Positions 1-9,151 are shown, numbered from the stretch's first letter. The stretch is 64,000 bases of DNA from Achromobacter veterisilvae (GCF_900496975.1 NZ_UFQC01000024.1:1-64000); one strand, 5' to 3'. Made by a program: numbers and translations. The notes: a model not told the origin generated them from the letters alone.

Positions 1-680
1 CCCTGCCCGGCACCGTCACCCCGCCCGCGCCCGCGCAGCCCGGCGCGGCGCGCCAGGAGGCCGGCACGCGGCCCTCGCGGGCCCTGCCCTACGCGCTGCA
101 CGTCCACGCCAGCGCGGCCGGCCAGCGGATCGCCCTGGACTTCGAGAATGCCGGCACGGCCGGCGCCGTGCTGCACGTCTACGACCGGCTGCGCCTCGAG
201 CGCGGTCCGCGCCGCTATACGGTGGAAGCGGGCAAGCAATTGGCGGGTTCATGGGATACGGCCGAGGACGATGGCCGCTACGATCTTTGGGTGCTGGGCC
301 CCAACGGCTTTCATCGCCATTGCGCGGGCCGTATTGCGCCGAACGCGCAATACGCGCTGGAGGTCCGCGCCGCGTATGGAAGCGGCGATGCGGAATTGCG
401 CCTGTCGGTCCGCAATACCGGCGCGCGGGCCTGTACGTTCACGATCGAGGACCAGGCCTATGGAAGGCCCGCCGCCACGCAGGCCATCGAAGCGGGCCTG
501 GAAGCCGCTTACGCCTGGCCGCTGGAGGACAACGGCGGCTGGTACGACTTCACCGTGCGCATTGCGGAGGATCCCGTCTTCGTGCGCCGGCTGGCCGGGC
601 GGGTCGAAACGGGCCGGCCGTCCACCTCCGATCCCGCGATGGGACGGGAAGCGATACTGGAGTGGAACGCGCAGGCCTGA
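1..680 (+). CDS. Phosphocholine-specific phospholipase C, C-terminal part (partial)
   Basis: The frame is open from the window edge (first full codon at 3) to a TGA at 678-680, giving about 225 residues of a larger protein. The visible part looks like two copies of the C-terminal domain (DUF756 type) found after the catalytic alkaline-phosphatase-like domain of bacterial phosphocholine-preferring phospholipases C. Each copy ends in a similar block: GRYDLWVLGPNGFHRHCAGR in the first and GGWYDFTVRIAED followed by RRLAGRVETG in the second. These enzymes hydrolyse phosphatidylcholine or sphingomyelin and are usually exported by Tat. The catalytic domain and any signal lie upstream of the window, so activity cannot be judged. 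It converges on livF, 25 bases away, with no terminator visible between them. Confidence 0.85.
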   Translation, partial: LPGTVTPPAPAQPGAARQEAGTRPSRALPYALHVHASAAGQRIALDFENAGTAGAVLHVYDRLRLERGPRRYTVEAGKQLAGSWDTAEDDGRYDLWVLGPNGFHRHCAGRIAPNAQYALEVRAAYGSGDAELRLSVRNTGARACTFTIEDQAYGRPAATQAIEAGLEAAYAWPLEDNGGWYDFTVRIAEDPVFVRRLAGRVETGRPSTSDPAMGREAILEWNAQA

Positions 681-705
681 ACCGGCCCGCGCGCCGCAGG
701 AAGCG

Positions 706-1476
706 TCAGGCCTCGCCGGCCTGCTCGCCGCCCTTGCCCAGGCCCAGGTAGCTTTCGATGACCTTGGGATCCCCGGCCAGTTCGCGCGCCGGGCCGTGCA
801 GGATGACTTCGCCGGTTTCCAGCACGTAGCCGTAATCGGCCACCTGCAGCGCCGCGCGCGCGTTCTGCTCGACCAGCAGGATCGCCACGCCGGTTTCGCG
901 CAGGCGCGCGATGATGTGGAAGATCTCGCGCACGATGCGCGGGGCCAGGCCCAGGCTGGGCTCGTCCAGCATCAGCAGGTTGGGCTTGGCCATCAGCGCG
1001 CGGCCCACCGCCAGCATCTGGCGCTCGCCGCCGGACAGGGTGCCGGCCTGCTGGCCGCGCCGCTCGCGCAGGCGCGGGAACAGATCGAAGACTTCGTTCA
1101 AGGTATCGCGCCAGCCGCTCTCGCGGGCGCGGTAGCGCCGGAAGCCGCCCAGCAGCAGGTTGTCTTCCACCGACATGGTGCCGAACAGTTCGCGGCGCTC
1201 GGGCACCAGCGACATGCCGGCCCCGACGCGGCGCTCGACCTGCCAGCCCGACACGTCGGTGCCGGCGTACTGCACGGTGCCGGCCGCATGGCCGGTCTGG
1301 GGCAAGGAGCCCATGATGGCGTTCAGCATGGTGGACTTGCCGGCGCCGTTGGCGCCGATCACCGTGACGATGCTGCCGGCGGGCACGGTGAGCGTGGCGC
1401 CCACCAGCGCGCCGACCTTGCCGTAGCGGGCCGACAGCTTGCTGACTTCGAGGACGGGGGATTGCGTCGCGCTCAT
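706..1476 (-). CDS. livF: Branched-chain amino acid ABC transporter, ATP-binding protein LivF
   Basis: This 256-residue ABC ATPase is the LivF-type partner of a high-affinity branched-chain amino acid (HAAT) importer. Walker A GANGAGKST is at 41-49, signature LSGGERQ at 147-153 and Walker B LLMLDEP at 167-173. The ending with PKVIESYLG is typical of LivF. The start is the ATG at 1476, which shares one base with the TGA of the upstream livM-livG gene (TGATG), so translation is probably coupled; a GTG one codon earlier is also possible. It is the last gene of a four-gene operon. Substrate is not shown by sequence: LivF-type ATPases also serve amide, urea or aromatic-acid importers. Confidence 0.93.
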   Translation of the reverse strand: MSATQSPVLEVSKLSARYGKVGALVGATLTVPAGSIVTVIGANGAGKSTMLNAIMGSLPQTGHAAGTVQYAGTDVSGWQVERRVGAGMSLVPERRELFGTMSVEDNLLLGGFRRYRARESGWRDTLNEVFDLFPRLRERRGQQAGTLSGGERQMLAVGRALMAKPNLLMLDEPSLGLAPRIVREIFHIIARLRETGVAILLVEQNARAALQVADYGYVLETGEVILHGPARELAGDPKVIESYLGLGKGGEQAGEA

Positions 1477-3311
1477 CACACGCCTCCCGCCGACACGGGC
1501 TTGGCCTGGTCCGCTTCGGGCAGGTCGTCATCGATGCCGCCCAGGTAGGCTTCCAGCACCGCCGGGTTCTTTTGCACGTCGGCCGGCACGCCTTCCGCCA
1601 GCTTGGTGCCGAAATCCATCACCACCAGGTGGTTGGTCAGGCGCATCACAAAATCCATATCGTGTTCGACGAGCAGAATGCTCATTCCCTCGGCGCGCAG
1701 TTGCTCCAGCACGCGGGCCAGGTCTTGCTTTTCCTTGTAGCGCAGGCCGGCCGCGGGCTCGTCCAGCAGCAGCAGCACCGGGTCGGCGGCCAGGGCGCGC
1801 GCGATTTCCAGGATGCGTTGCTGGCCCAGCGCCAGGTTGCCCGCCTGCTCGTACAGGTATTCGCCCAGGCCCACGCGCTTGATCTGTTCGGCGGCCTCGT
1901 GCAGCAGTTGGGCTTCGCGGGCCCGGTCCGAATGCAGCGCGCCCGCCAGCACGCCGACGTCGGAGCGCAGGTGCGCGCCCAGCGCCACGTTCTCCAGCAC
2001 TGTCATGCCGGGCAGCAACTGCACGTGCTGGAAGGTGCGTCCGACGCCCAGCTTGGCGATCTCGCGCGCCGAGCGGTTGTCGATGCGCTGACCCATGAAC
2101 GTGACCTTGCCGCGGGTCACGGGCAGCACGCCGCTGATCAGGTTGAAAGTCGTGCTCTTGCCGGCGCCGTTGGGGCCGATCAGGCCCATGATCTCGCCGG
2201 AGCTGACCTTGAACGTGATGTCGTTGACCGCGACCAGGCCGCCGAATTCCTTGCGGATGGCGTCCACTTCCAGCACCACCTGGCCGGCCTGCGGACGCGC
2301 GCGCGTCGGCAGCGCCGGCGCCGGCGCGGGCGGCGCCAGGTTGCGGCGCGAACCGTCGGCGCCGGTGACGCTGTCCCACCAGCCGGCCAGGATCGGCCAC
2401 AGGCCGTTGCGGGCGTATTGCAGCATCAGGATCAGCAGCACGCCGAAGACGATCATCTCGAAGTTGGCGTTGGTGTCCAGCAACTTGGGCAGGAGGTTCT
2501 GCAACTGGTCCTTCAGCACCAGGATGACGCTGGAGCCCAGCAAGGCGCCCCACACGTAGCCGGCGCCGCCCACCACGGCCATGAACAGGTATTCGATGCC
2601 GTAGTTCACGCCGAAGGGGCTGGGGCTGACGGCGCGCTGCATGTGCGCGTACAGCCAGCCCGACATGCAGGCCAGCAAGGCGGCCCAGACGAAGATCACG
2701 ACCTTGTAGGCGGCGGTGTTCACGCCCATGGACTCGGCCATGCCGGCGCCGCTCTTGAGCGCGCGGATGGCGCGCCCCGGACGCGAGTTCAGCAGGTTGC
2801 GGGTCGCCCACAGCGCCAGCAGCACAAACACCCAGATCAGGTAATAGATGTGGCGGCCGCTGGCCAGCGACATGCCGAAAATGCTGATGGGTTCGATGCC
2901 GGCGATGCCGTCGTGCTTGCCCAGCCAGTCGATGTTGCCGAACAGGAAGTACAGCGACAGGCCCCACGCGATGGTGCCCAGCGGCAGGTAGTGGCCCGAC
3001 AGGCGCAGGGTAATGGCGCCCAGCAGGTAGGCCACGGCGGCGGTCAGGACCAAGCCGGCCGGCAGGGCCAGCCAGGGCGACACGTCGTATTGCGTGGTCA
3101 GGAAAGCGGTGGTGTAGGCGCCCAGGCCCACGAACGCCGCCTGGCCGAACGAGGTCAGGCCGCCCACGCCTGTCAGCAGCACCAGGCCCAGCACGACCAG
3201 GCTGGCCAGGCCGATGTAGTTGAGTTGCGTCACCCAGAATTCGGGCGTGGCCGGCACCAGGGGCAGGCCCGCCAGGACGACGATGAAGACGGCAAGCAGA
3301 ATGCGGTTCAT
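1476..3311 (-). CDS. Fused HAAT permease-ATPase (LivM-LivG)
   Basis: This single 611-residue protein joins a LivM-type inner-membrane permease (residues 1 to about 315, many hydrophobic segments) to a LivG-type ABC ATPase (about 345-600). The linker is Pro/Ala-rich (about 325-343). In the ATPase half Walker [10 protein letters not shown] is at 379-387, the signature is the LivG-like LALGQQR at 493-499, Walker B VLLLLDEP at 512-519 and the switch His is at 550. No stop or frame change lies between the halves. Fusion fixes one permease to one ATPase; the other pair (LivH, LivF) stays separate. It lies 5 bases after livH and overlaps livF by one base. Confidence 0.93.
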   Translation of the reverse strand: MNRILLAVFIVVLAGLPLVPATPEFWVTQLNYIGLASLVVLGLVLLTGVGGLTSFGQAAFVGLGAYTTAFLTTQYDVSPWLALPAGLVLTAAVAYLLGAITLRLSGHYLPLGTIAWGLSLYFLFGNIDWLGKHDGIAGIEPISIFGMSLASGRHIYYLIWVFVLLALWATRNLLNSRPGRAIRALKSGAGMAESMGVNTAAYKVVIFVWAALLACMSGWLYAHMQRAVSPSPFGVNYGIEYLFMAVVGGAGYVWGALLGSSVILVLKDQLQNLLPKLLDTNANFEMIVFGVLLILMLQYARNGLWPILAGWWDSVTGADGSRRNLAPPAPAPALPTRARPQAGQVVLEVDAIRKEFGGLVAVNDITFKVSSGEIMGLIGPNGAGKSTTFNLISGVLPVTRGKVTFMGQRIDNRSAREIAKLGVGRTFQHVQLLPGMTVLENVALGAHLRSDVGVLAGALHSDRAREAQLLHEAAEQIKRVGLGEYLYEQAGNLALGQQRILEIARALAADPVLLLLDEPAAGLRYKEKQDLARVLEQLRAEGMSILLVEHDMDFVMRLTNHLVVMDFGTKLAEGVPADVQKNPAVLEAYLGGIDDDLPEADQAKPVSAGGV

Positions 3312-3316
3312 GGCGT

Positions 3317-4354
3317 TTACTCCTCTTCGTCCACGTGATGGGTGCTGAACGAACGCCAGACCAGAACCGGGATAATCAAGGTGAAGACGATCACTTCCTT
3401 ATAGGCGCTGGCCCAGAAGGAAGAAAAGGATTCCAGCACGCCCACCAGCAGCGAGCCCGCGGCCGCCACGGGGTAGCTGGCGAGGCCGCCGATGATGGCG
3501 CCGACGAAGCCCTTCAGGCCGATCAGGAATCCGGTGTCGTAGTAGACGGTGGTGATGGGCGCGATCAGCATGCCGGACATGGCGCCGATGGCGATCGCCA
3601 GCGTGAAGGTCAGGCTGCCGGACATCGTGGTGCTGATTCCCACCAGGCGCGCGCCGCGGCGGTTGACGGCGGTGGCGCGCAGGGCGCGGCCATAGAGCGT
3701 CTTGCCGAAAAACAGCCACAGGCCGACGATCAGGATCGCGCAGGTCGCGACCACGAACAGGCTCTGCGCGGACCAGGTCGTGAAGCCCAGGTCGACTTGC
3801 CCGCTGACGAACGCCGGCGTGCGCCAGCCCTCGGCGCCGAAGAACACCAGGGCCAGGCCGGTCAGCGCGAAGTGCACCGCGACCGAGACGATCAACAGCA
3901 CCAGCACGGTGGCTTCGGCCAGCGGCTGGTAGACGATGCGATAGACCATCGGCCCCATCGGGATCACCAGCAGCAGCGTCAGCAGCATGTTCAGCCACAG
4001 CGAATTGCCGGGCGCGGCGTAGGTCACGGTGAGCCAAAGCAGCGCCAGGGGCAGGACCACGCAGGTCGCCAGGGCCTTGGGCAGGCCGGCGGCGCTGCGG
4101 GCGCGCAGCGCGCGCAGCAATTCGAGCGCCAGGCACACGACGCCCAGCAGCGGCAAGAGATAGGCGGTGCCGGGCACCTTGCCATCCACCAGCATGGCCA
4201 GGGTCAGGGCGCCGAACGCCACGAACTCGCCCTGGGGAATGAAAATGACTCGCGTGACGGCGAATACCAGCACCAGAGCCATGCCCAGGAGGGCATAGAT
4301 GGCGCCATTGACGACACCGTCTTGCAGCAGGATCAGCGCAATTGAGGAATCCAT
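3317..4354 (-). CDS. livH: Branched-chain amino acid ABC transporter permease LivH
   Basis: This is a 345-residue polytopic inner-membrane protein of the LivH permease family. It has the family's N-terminal [20 protein letters not shown] and a C-terminal [20 protein letters not shown] block that contacts the ATPase. It forms the translocation pore with the LivM half of the next gene. The family is usually about 290-310 residues; the extra length is a hydrophobic and basic insertion around residues 75-125. The ATG at 4354 is used. A 163-base gap with a hairpin separates it from the upstream binding-protein gene, while the downstream fusion gene follows after 5 bases. Confidence 0.92.
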   Translation of the reverse strand: MDSSIALILLQDGVVNGAIYALLGMALVLVFAVTRVIFIPQGEFVAFGALTLAMLVDGKVPGTAYLLPLLGVVCLALELLRALRARSAAGLPKALATCVVLPLALLWLTVTYAAPGNSLWLNMLLTLLLVIPMGPMVYRIVYQPLAEATVLVLLIVSVAVHFALTGLALVFFGAEGWRTPAFVSGQVDLGFTTWSAQSLFVVATCAILIVGLWLFFGKTLYGRALRATAVNRRGARLVGISTTMSGSLTFTLAIAIGAMSGMLIAPITTVYYDTGFLIGLKGFVGAIIGGLASYPVAAAGSLLVGVLESFSSFWASAYKEVIVFTLIIPVLVWRSFSTHHVDEEE

Positions 4355-4414
4355 CTAACAACTACCTTGTGGTTTCTTGGTGTCCAGGCCGCGTCCGGGA
4401 CACTGATACGACAC

Positions 4415-4433
4415 ACCGGCCGGAAAGGCCGGT
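4415..4433 (-). terminator. Hairpin between binding-protein gene and livH (processing or attenuation site)
   Basis: ACCGGCC and GGCCGGT form a perfect 7-bp stem around a GGAAA loop. No T-run follows on the minus strand, so it is not a classical intrinsic terminator. Hairpins at this place in binding-protein ABC operons commonly protect the 3' end of the binding-protein message or reduce read-through. That role is inferred. Confidence 0.45.
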
Positions 4434-4517
4434 GCGAAGCATTGCCCGGGTGCCGCGGACGTGCGCCTGGCCGGCGCCGCCGCATTGCGCACCCGTGGAT
4501 CGGGCGATCCGGTGGAT

Positions 4518-5681
4518 TTACAGGTCGGGCTGGTAGACCCACTTGCCGCCTTCCACCTTGACGATGACGCGCGAGCGCTCGTCAAAGCCGGCATGATCCG
4601 TCGGCGACATGTTGAACACGCCTTGCGAGGCGGCCAGGTCCTTCACGCCTTCCAGGGCGTCGCGCATGGCGGCGCGGAACTCCGGCGTGCCCGGCTTGGC
4701 GCCCGTCTTCAGGGCCACCGGCAGCGCGGCCACGACCAACTGGCCGGCGTCCCACATGTGGCCGCCGAACGTGTTGGTGGAGCCCGCGCCGTTGGCCTTC
4801 TCGTAGGATTCCACGTAGGCCAGGGCCGATTTCTTGACCTGGTTGCTGTCCGGAAGCTGGGCCGCGACCAGCAGCGGGCCGGCCGGCAGCAGCATGCCGT
4901 CGCAGTCCTTGCCGCAGACGCGCAGCACGTCGTTGTTGGCGGCGCCGTGCGTTTGATAGATGGTGCCGCCGTAGTTGCGGGCCTTCAGTTCCTTCTGCGG
5001 CAGCGCCGAGGGAGTGCCCGCGCCGGCGATCAGGATCGCGTCGGGCTTTGCGCCGACCAGCTTCAGCACCTGGCCCGTCACGCTGGTGTCGGTGCGGCTG
5101 TATTTTTCGATGGCGACGATCTCGATGCCCTTGGCCTTGGCGGCCTTCTGCATCACGTCCAGCCAGCCGTCGCCGTAGGCGTCGGCAAAGCCGATGAAGC
5201 CCAGCGTCTTGACCTTGGACTTGGCCATGGCGTCAGCCAGGGCGCCGGCCATCAGCGCATCGTTCTGCGGGGTCTTGAAGACCCAGCGGCGCTTATCGTC
5301 CACGGGTTCGACGATCTTGGCGCTGGCGGCCACGCTGATCATGGGAACCTTGGCTTCGGCGGCCACGTCGACCATGGCCAGCGAGCCCGGCGTGACGGAG
5401 GTGCCGATCAGCACGTCGACCTTGTCGTCGGAGGCCAGCTTGCGCGAGTTCTTGACGGCTTGCGTCGTATCGGTGGCGTCGTCCAGGACGATCCATTCGA
5501 TCTTCTGGCCGGCCACTTCCTTGGGCAGGAGCGCCACCGTGTTGCGCTCGGGAATCCCCAGCGACGCGGCGGGACCGGTGCTGGACACCGTGACGCCGAC
5601 CTTGACCTGCGCGCTCGCCAGGAGCGGCAGAGTCAGGGCAACAGCGGCAGCCGCCGCGGACAAGCCGAAGTGCTTGCGCAT
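4518..5681 (-). CDS. Periplasmic branched-chain amino acid-type substrate-binding protein
   Basis: This 387-residue protein has a cleavable signal peptide (Lys/Arg near the start, an Ala/Leu-rich core, predicted cleavage after ASA at about residue 24) and a type I periplasmic-binding fold (Peripla_BP_6, LivJ/LivK class) through the rest. The N-terminal VKVGVTVSSTGPAASLGIPE strand-loop is the usual ligand-loop region. It captures the solute and delivers it to the LivH/LivM pore encoded downstream. It is the first gene of the operon, which fits the need for excess binding protein. Branched-chain amino acids are the default assignment; other amides or aromatic acids are possible. Confidence 0.9.
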   Translation of the reverse strand: MRKHFGLSAAAAAVALTLPLLASAQVKVGVTVSSTGPAASLGIPERNTVALLPKEVAGQKIEWIVLDDATDTTQAVKNSRKLASDDKVDVLIGTSVTPGSLAMVDVAAEAKVPMISVAASAKIVEPVDDKRRWVFKTPQNDALMAGALADAMAKSKVKTLGFIGFADAYGDGWLDVMQKAAKAKGIEIVAIEKYSRTDTSVTGQVLKLVGAKPDAILIAGAGTPSALPQKELKARNYGGTIYQTHGAANNDVLRVCGKDCDGMLLPAGPLLVAAQLPDSNQVKKSALAYVESYEKANGAGSTNTFGGHMWDAGQLVVAALPVALKTGAKPGTPEFRAAMRDALEGVKDLAASQGVFNMSPTDHAGFDERSRVIVKVEGGKWVYQPDL

Positions 5682-5760
5682 ATTTTTGTCTCCTGTGGTG
5701 GCTCAAAGGCGCCTCGACCGAGGCAAGGGCGAGCCTAGTTAAAGTTATACAGAAAAAAAT

Positions 5761-5766
5761 ATTATA
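5761..5766 (-). promoter_or_regulatory. Putative -10 element upstream of the substrate-binding protein gene
   Basis: A perfect TATAAT on the minus strand sits in an unusually AT-rich stretch (about 5735-5870) inside a very GC-rich window, about 80 bases before the ATG at 5681. I cannot find a convincing -35 at 16-18 bases, so an activator may be needed. The rest of the 5682-5913 interval shows no gene. Confidence 0.5.
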
Positions 5767-5913
5767 GGGTTAAAACAGTATCAGATGACTACGCGCAACT
5801 CCGGTAAATCCCTGATGCGCCATATCAAAGTGTTTAGCAAACGCATTCGTTAATGGCGAACTTGTACTAGAAAAGGCGGGTAGGCGTCAGTTGGGGGATT
5901 CCCTTGGCCCACT

Positions 5914-6468
5914 TCAGCGTTCCAGCATCGGCCACACACGCTCCACCCGCGACGCGACCCAAGCCGCCACCACGGCCTTGACCGCATCGCCGGGAAGGAA
6001 CACGGCCACCGCCAGCGCGGCCTTGGACAGGTCCATCTTCGCGACCGTGGCCAGCCACGGCACGCCGAAGGCGTACACCACCGCGATGCCGCCGACGGCG
6101 CACGCGACGATGTAGCCGGCCACCTGCTTCGCGCCCGCGGCGCGGGCGGCCAGGCGGCGCGCCAGCCAGCCCGTGACGAAGGCGCCGGCCACCAGGCCGA
6201 CGAGGAAGCCGCCCGTCGGCCCGAGGAACGCGCCCAGCCCGCCCCGGCCGCCCGGCAGCACGGGCAGCCCGATGGCCGCCAGCGCCAGGTACAGCAGGCA
6301 GGCCAGCGCGCCCCGCACCGGCCCCAGCATCGCGCCCGCCAGCATGGCGCCCAGCGTCTGCAATGTGATGGGGACCGGGATGGCGGGCAATGGAATGGGC
6401 GGGATTAGGCTCAGGACGACTATCAGCGCCGCGAACAGCGCGATCAGCACGGTGTTGCTGGATTTCAC
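5914..6468 (-). CDS. bioY: Biotin ECF transporter substrate-binding component BioY
   Basis: This 184-residue integral membrane S-component has the BioY hallmarks: an N-terminal Pro-rich IPPIPLPAIPVPITLQTLG segment, a GPTGGFLVG segment near residue 85, and a C-terminal LPGDAVKAVVAAWVA helix. It binds biotin with high affinity and docks to the BioM/BioN module encoded upstream. It is the third gene of bioM-bioN-bioY on the minus strand, 37 bases after bioN. No BirA-type biotin operator is visible upstream of the operon. Confidence 0.93.
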   Translation of the reverse strand: MKSSNTVLIALFAALIVVLSLIPPIPLPAIPVPITLQTLGAMLAGAMLGPVRGALACLLYLALAAIGLPVLPGGRGGLGAFLGPTGGFLVGLVAGAFVTGWLARRLAARAAGAKQVAGYIVACAVGGIAVVYAFGVPWLATVAKMDLSKAALAVAVFLPGDAVKAVVAAWVASRVERVWPMLER

Positions 6469-6505
6469 GGTTTTCCCCTTGCAGGTGGATTAAGGCGCGC
6501 GGCGC

Positions 6506-7102
6506 TCAGGCGCTGCGCGCGTCGATGGCTTCGGCGACTTCCTGGGCCCTTTTCAGGGTCAGCACGATCAATGGCACGATGAGGGCGACGGGATTGGCGC
6601 CCAGGCCCCGCGCGGCCTGCGCCTCGCGGATTTCCTGGAAATTGCGCCAGATCTCGGGCACGAAGCGCAAGGCCAGGGCCAGGGCCAGCGCGACCTTGCC
6701 GGCATCGACCAGCCCGGCGCGCTCAAGCGGCTTCAGCGCCTTTTCGCAGACGGCGATCAGGTCGGAAGTGCGGGTAGCCAGCGTGACGGCCAGCGCCATC
6801 CCCACCAGCGCCCCCACGCGCAGCAGCACGGCCAGCGCCTCCATCCCGCCCTGGAACCCGGCGGTGAAGCCGCCCACGGCCAGCAATACCCAGGCCAGCC
6901 CCTTCAACTGCCGCCAGACCGCGGCGGCGGCCACTCCCGTGGACCAGACCAGCACGGCGGCGGCCAGGCAGGCCAGCGCCAGCCAGCGCGGGTCGCGCAG
7001 CAGGAACAGCCCCGCCCCCGCCGCCATCAGCGCCAATAGTTTCAGCCAGGCCGGCAGGCGGTGCAGCAGCGTGCCGCCCGGCACATATAGCGGCTCCATC
7101 AT
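6506..7102 (-). CDS. bioN: ECF transporter transmembrane component BioN (EcfT)
   Basis: This 198-residue membrane protein is the T-component linking the ATPase to BioY. It has about five hydrophobic segments and, near the C-terminus, the coupling motif QAARGL (about residue 168) with a second ARG-like site EAIDARS at the end, which grip the ATPases in this family. It is shorter than general EcfT proteins, as is normal for BioN. Its ATG overlaps the bioM stop (ATGA, 7099-7102), indicating translational coupling. Confidence 0.9.
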   Translation of the reverse strand: MMEPLYVPGGTLLHRLPAWLKLLALMAAGAGLFLLRDPRWLALACLAAAVLVWSTGVAAAAVWRQLKGLAWVLLAVGGFTAGFQGGMEALAVLLRVGALVGMALAVTLATRTSDLIAVCEKALKPLERAGLVDAGKVALALALALRFVPEIWRNFQEIREAQAARGLGANPVALIVPLIVLTLKRAQEVAEAIDARSA

Positions 7103-7776
7103 GCGCAGTGCTCCCGGTACCAGCGCAGGGCCGCGGCCGGGTTGTCGTCCGCCGCGATATTGCCGTCGCGCACGACCAGCACCCGGTCGAAGTCCTCCAG
7201 CAGTTCCAGGTCGTGGCTGACGACGATGGCGTCGTGGGGCAGCCCGGCAATGGCGTCGCGCACGCGGTTGCGGTTGCGCAGGTCGAGCTGGGCGGTGGGT
7301 TCGTCGAACACGATCAGCGCGGGCTCCATGACCAGCACCGCCGCCAGCGCCACCAATTGGCGCTCGCCGCCCGACAGGGTGTGGCTGCTGCGGTCGGCCA
7401 GGTGCCCCACGCCCAGGCTGTCCAACTGGGCCTCGATGCGGTCTTCGCGCTGCCGGCGGTCCGGCGCCAGGTGTTTCAGGCCGAACGCGAGGTCCTCGCG
7501 CACGATGGGAAAGACGATCTGGTTTTCGGGGTTCTGGAAAACGAACCCGACCTGCCGGCGCACCGCCTTCAGGTCCTGCCGGGTATCCAGCCCGCCCACC
7601 CGCACGCTGCCCGACGACGGCAGCACCAGTCCATTGACCAGGCGCGCCAGGGTGCTCTTGCCGGCGCCGTTGGGGCCGACGATGCCGACGCGGCGCTCGG
7701 CCAGCGTCGCGCTCACCCCGCGCAGCACTTCCGCCTGGGGCGTGGATACAATCGCCTGGTCAAACTCGATTAACAT
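7099..7776 (-). CDS. bioM: Biotin ECF transporter ATP-binding protein BioM
   Basis: This 225-residue ABC ATPase powers the biotin ECF importer. Walker [10 protein letters not shown] is at 34-42. The Q-loop region [15 protein letters not shown] is characteristic of ECF ATPases, followed by LSGGERQ, Walker [13 protein letters not shown] and the switch [11 protein letters not shown]. One ATPase gene with bioN and bioY matches the BioMNY type, which uses a BioM homodimer. It is divergent from msrB; the two start codons are 52 bases apart around a long palindrome. Confidence 0.92.
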   Translation of the reverse strand: MLIEFDQAIVSTPQAEVLRGVSATLAERRVGIVGPNGAGKSTLARLVNGLVLPSSGSVRVGGLDTRQDLKAVRRQVGFVFQNPENQIVFPIVREDLAFGLKHLAPDRRQREDRIEAQLDSLGVGHLADRSSHTLSGGERQLVALAAVLVMEPALIVFDEPTAQLDLRNRNRVRDAIAGLPHDAIVVSHDLELLEDFDRVLVVRDGNIAADDNPAAALRWYREHCA

Positions 7777-7787
7777 GGGGCGGGATT

Positions 7788-7809
7788 ATGCCCGAACCAT
7801 TTCGGGCAT
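7788..7809. promoter_or_regulatory. Palindrome between divergent bioM and msrB
   Basis: ATGCCCGAA and TTCGGGCAT form a perfect 9-bp inverted repeat with a 4-base spacer (CCAT) in the 52-base gap between the bioM and msrB starts. It could be an operator controlling both genes or a hairpin in the msrB leader. It does not match the BirA operator. No T-run follows, so it is not a terminator. Confidence 0.5.
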
Positions 7810-7828
7810 CGGGACTCCAAGAGCTCAT

Positions 7829-8227
7829 ATGGACAAAGTACGAAAATCCGACGCCGAATGGCGGGCCCAGCTTTCCCCCGAAGAATACGTCGTCACCCGC
7901 GAAAAGGGTACCGAACGCGCATTCACCGGGCGTTACTGGAATACGTTCTCGCATGGCATCTACCGCTGCGTGGGCTGTGGCACGGCGCTGTTCGCGTCGG
8001 ACACCAAGTTCGACGCCGGCTGTGGCTGGCCCAGCTATTTCCAGCCGCTGGACCCGGAAAAGGTGCGCGAAGAACGGGACACCACCCACGGCATGGTCCG
8101 CACGGAGGTGCTGTGCAACGTCTGCGACTCGCACCTGGGACACGTCTTTCCCGACGGCCCCGAGCCCACCGGCCTGCGCTACTGCATCAATTCCCTGTCG
8201 ATGACGTTTGAACCCGTAGAAGATTGA
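7829..8227 (+). CDS. msrB: Peptide-methionine (R)-S-oxide reductase MsrB
   Basis: This 132-residue enzyme reduces methionine-R-sulfoxide in proteins. The two zinc-binding pairs are C47/C50 (CVGC) and C96/C99 (CNVC), and the catalytic Cys is C119 in GLRYCINS, matching zinc-containing MsrB. The GCGWPSY segment near residue 64 is the conserved substrate site. The start is the ATG at 7829; the open frame extends far upstream through bioM only as an artefact. Length fits the family. yciB follows immediately at 8228, so both are probably co-transcribed. Confidence 0.95.
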   Translation: MDKVRKSDAEWRAQLSPEEYVVTREKGTERAFTGRYWNTFSHGIYRCVGCGTALFASDTKFDAGCGWPSYFQPLDPEKVREERDTTHGMVRTEVLCNVCDSHLGHVFPDGPEPTGLRYCINSLSMTFEPVED

Positions 8228-8809
8228 ATGAAGAAGTTCCTGTTCGACCTGTTTCCGCTGTTCCTTTTCTTCATCGCCTACCGGTACACGGACATCTTCA
8301 CCGCCACGGGCGTCGCCATGGCCGCGGCCGTCGCGCAGATCGTCTGGCTCAAGGCCACCGGACGCGCCACCGAGGCCATGCACTGGGTCAACCTCACGGT
8401 CATCCTGGTGTTCGGCGGCGCGACGATCTGGCTACACAGCGACGTCTTCATCAAGTGGAAGCCCACGGTGCTGTACTGGCTGTTCGGCGGCGCGCTGGTC
8501 TTCGCGCGCCTGTTCTTCGGCCGTAACCTGATCCGCCGCCTGATGGAAAAGCAGATCCAGTTGCCGGATGCGGCCTGGGAACGGCTGAACCTGGTGTGGG
8601 CCGCCTTCTTCCTGATCGCCGGCGCGCTCAATCTGTACGTGGCGTTTTCCGGCCATTTCACCGAGTCGCAATGGGTCAGCTTCAAGGCCTTCGGCCTGAT
8701 GGGCCTGATGGTGGTCTTCGTGATCGGCCAGTCGGTCTGGCTGGGCAAGCACATCCAGGCCGAGGAACAAACGCCCTCCGGCCCCGACACGCCGGCCGGC
8801 AAGCCCTGA
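8228..8809 (+). CDS. yciB: Inner membrane septation protein A (YciB/IspZ family)
   Basis: This 193-residue protein has about five transmembrane helices and the family start MKKFLFDLFPLFLFFIAY. The conserved WLKATGRATEAMHW and WKPTVLYWLFGGALVF segments place it in the YciB/septation protein A family, implicated in septum formation and envelope homeostasis. It follows the msrB stop with no spacing and precedes bolA by 55 bases. The C-terminal tail is polar and of low complexity. Confidence 0.93.
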   Translation: MKKFLFDLFPLFLFFIAYRYTDIFTATGVAMAAAVAQIVWLKATGRATEAMHWVNLTVILVFGGATIWLHSDVFIKWKPTVLYWLFGGALVFARLFFGRNLIRRLMEKQIQLPDAAWERLNLVWAAFFLIAGALNLYVAFSGHFTESQWVSFKAFGLMGLMVVFVIGQSVWLGKHIQAEEQTPSGPDTPAGKP

Positions 8810-8864
8810 ACCGCCCCCCTCTCCCGTCCGGCGCCCGCGCGCCGGAACTTTCCTATCCGCCGCC

Positions 8865-9134
8865 ATGTCAGACACCACCGACCGCATCGCCCTGATCCGG
8901 GAACGGCTCGCCGTCCTGGAACCCGCCAGCCTGGACATCCTGGACGACTCGCATTTGCACGCCGGCCACGAAGGCAGTAAAAACGGCGCCGGCCACTATC
9001 GCGTGATCATTGTTGCGTCCTGTTTTGCGGGGCTCTCGCCCGTCGCGCGGCATCGGCTGGTGTATCATCATTTGCAAGATTTGATCCCCTATCCGATTCA
9101 TGCGCTTGCGCTAGATGCCCAGGCTCCCAAATAG
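8865..9134 (+). CDS. bolA: BolA family protein
   Basis: This 89-residue protein has the BolA fold signature: an N-terminal helix (DRIALIRERLAVLEPASLDI), a DDSHLHAGHEG loop carrying the invariant His, then VIIVASCFAGLSPVARHRLV and an L-x(5)-IHALAL C-terminal helix. BolA proteins pair with monothiol glutaredoxins in iron-sulfur and iron handling and affect cell shape under stress. It lies between yciB and a periplasmic parvulin, all on the plus strand. Confidence 0.93.
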   Translation: MSDTTDRIALIRERLAVLEPASLDILDDSHLHAGHEGSKNGAGHYRVIIVASCFAGLSPVARHRLVYHHLQDLIPYPIHALALDAQAPK

Positions 9135-9151
9135 AAAGTAAAAGGATATTC

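Noticed and set aside
7777..7828. BirA biotin operator before bioM
   Set aside because: The palindrome there is CG-rich and does not resemble the TTGTAAAC-type box.
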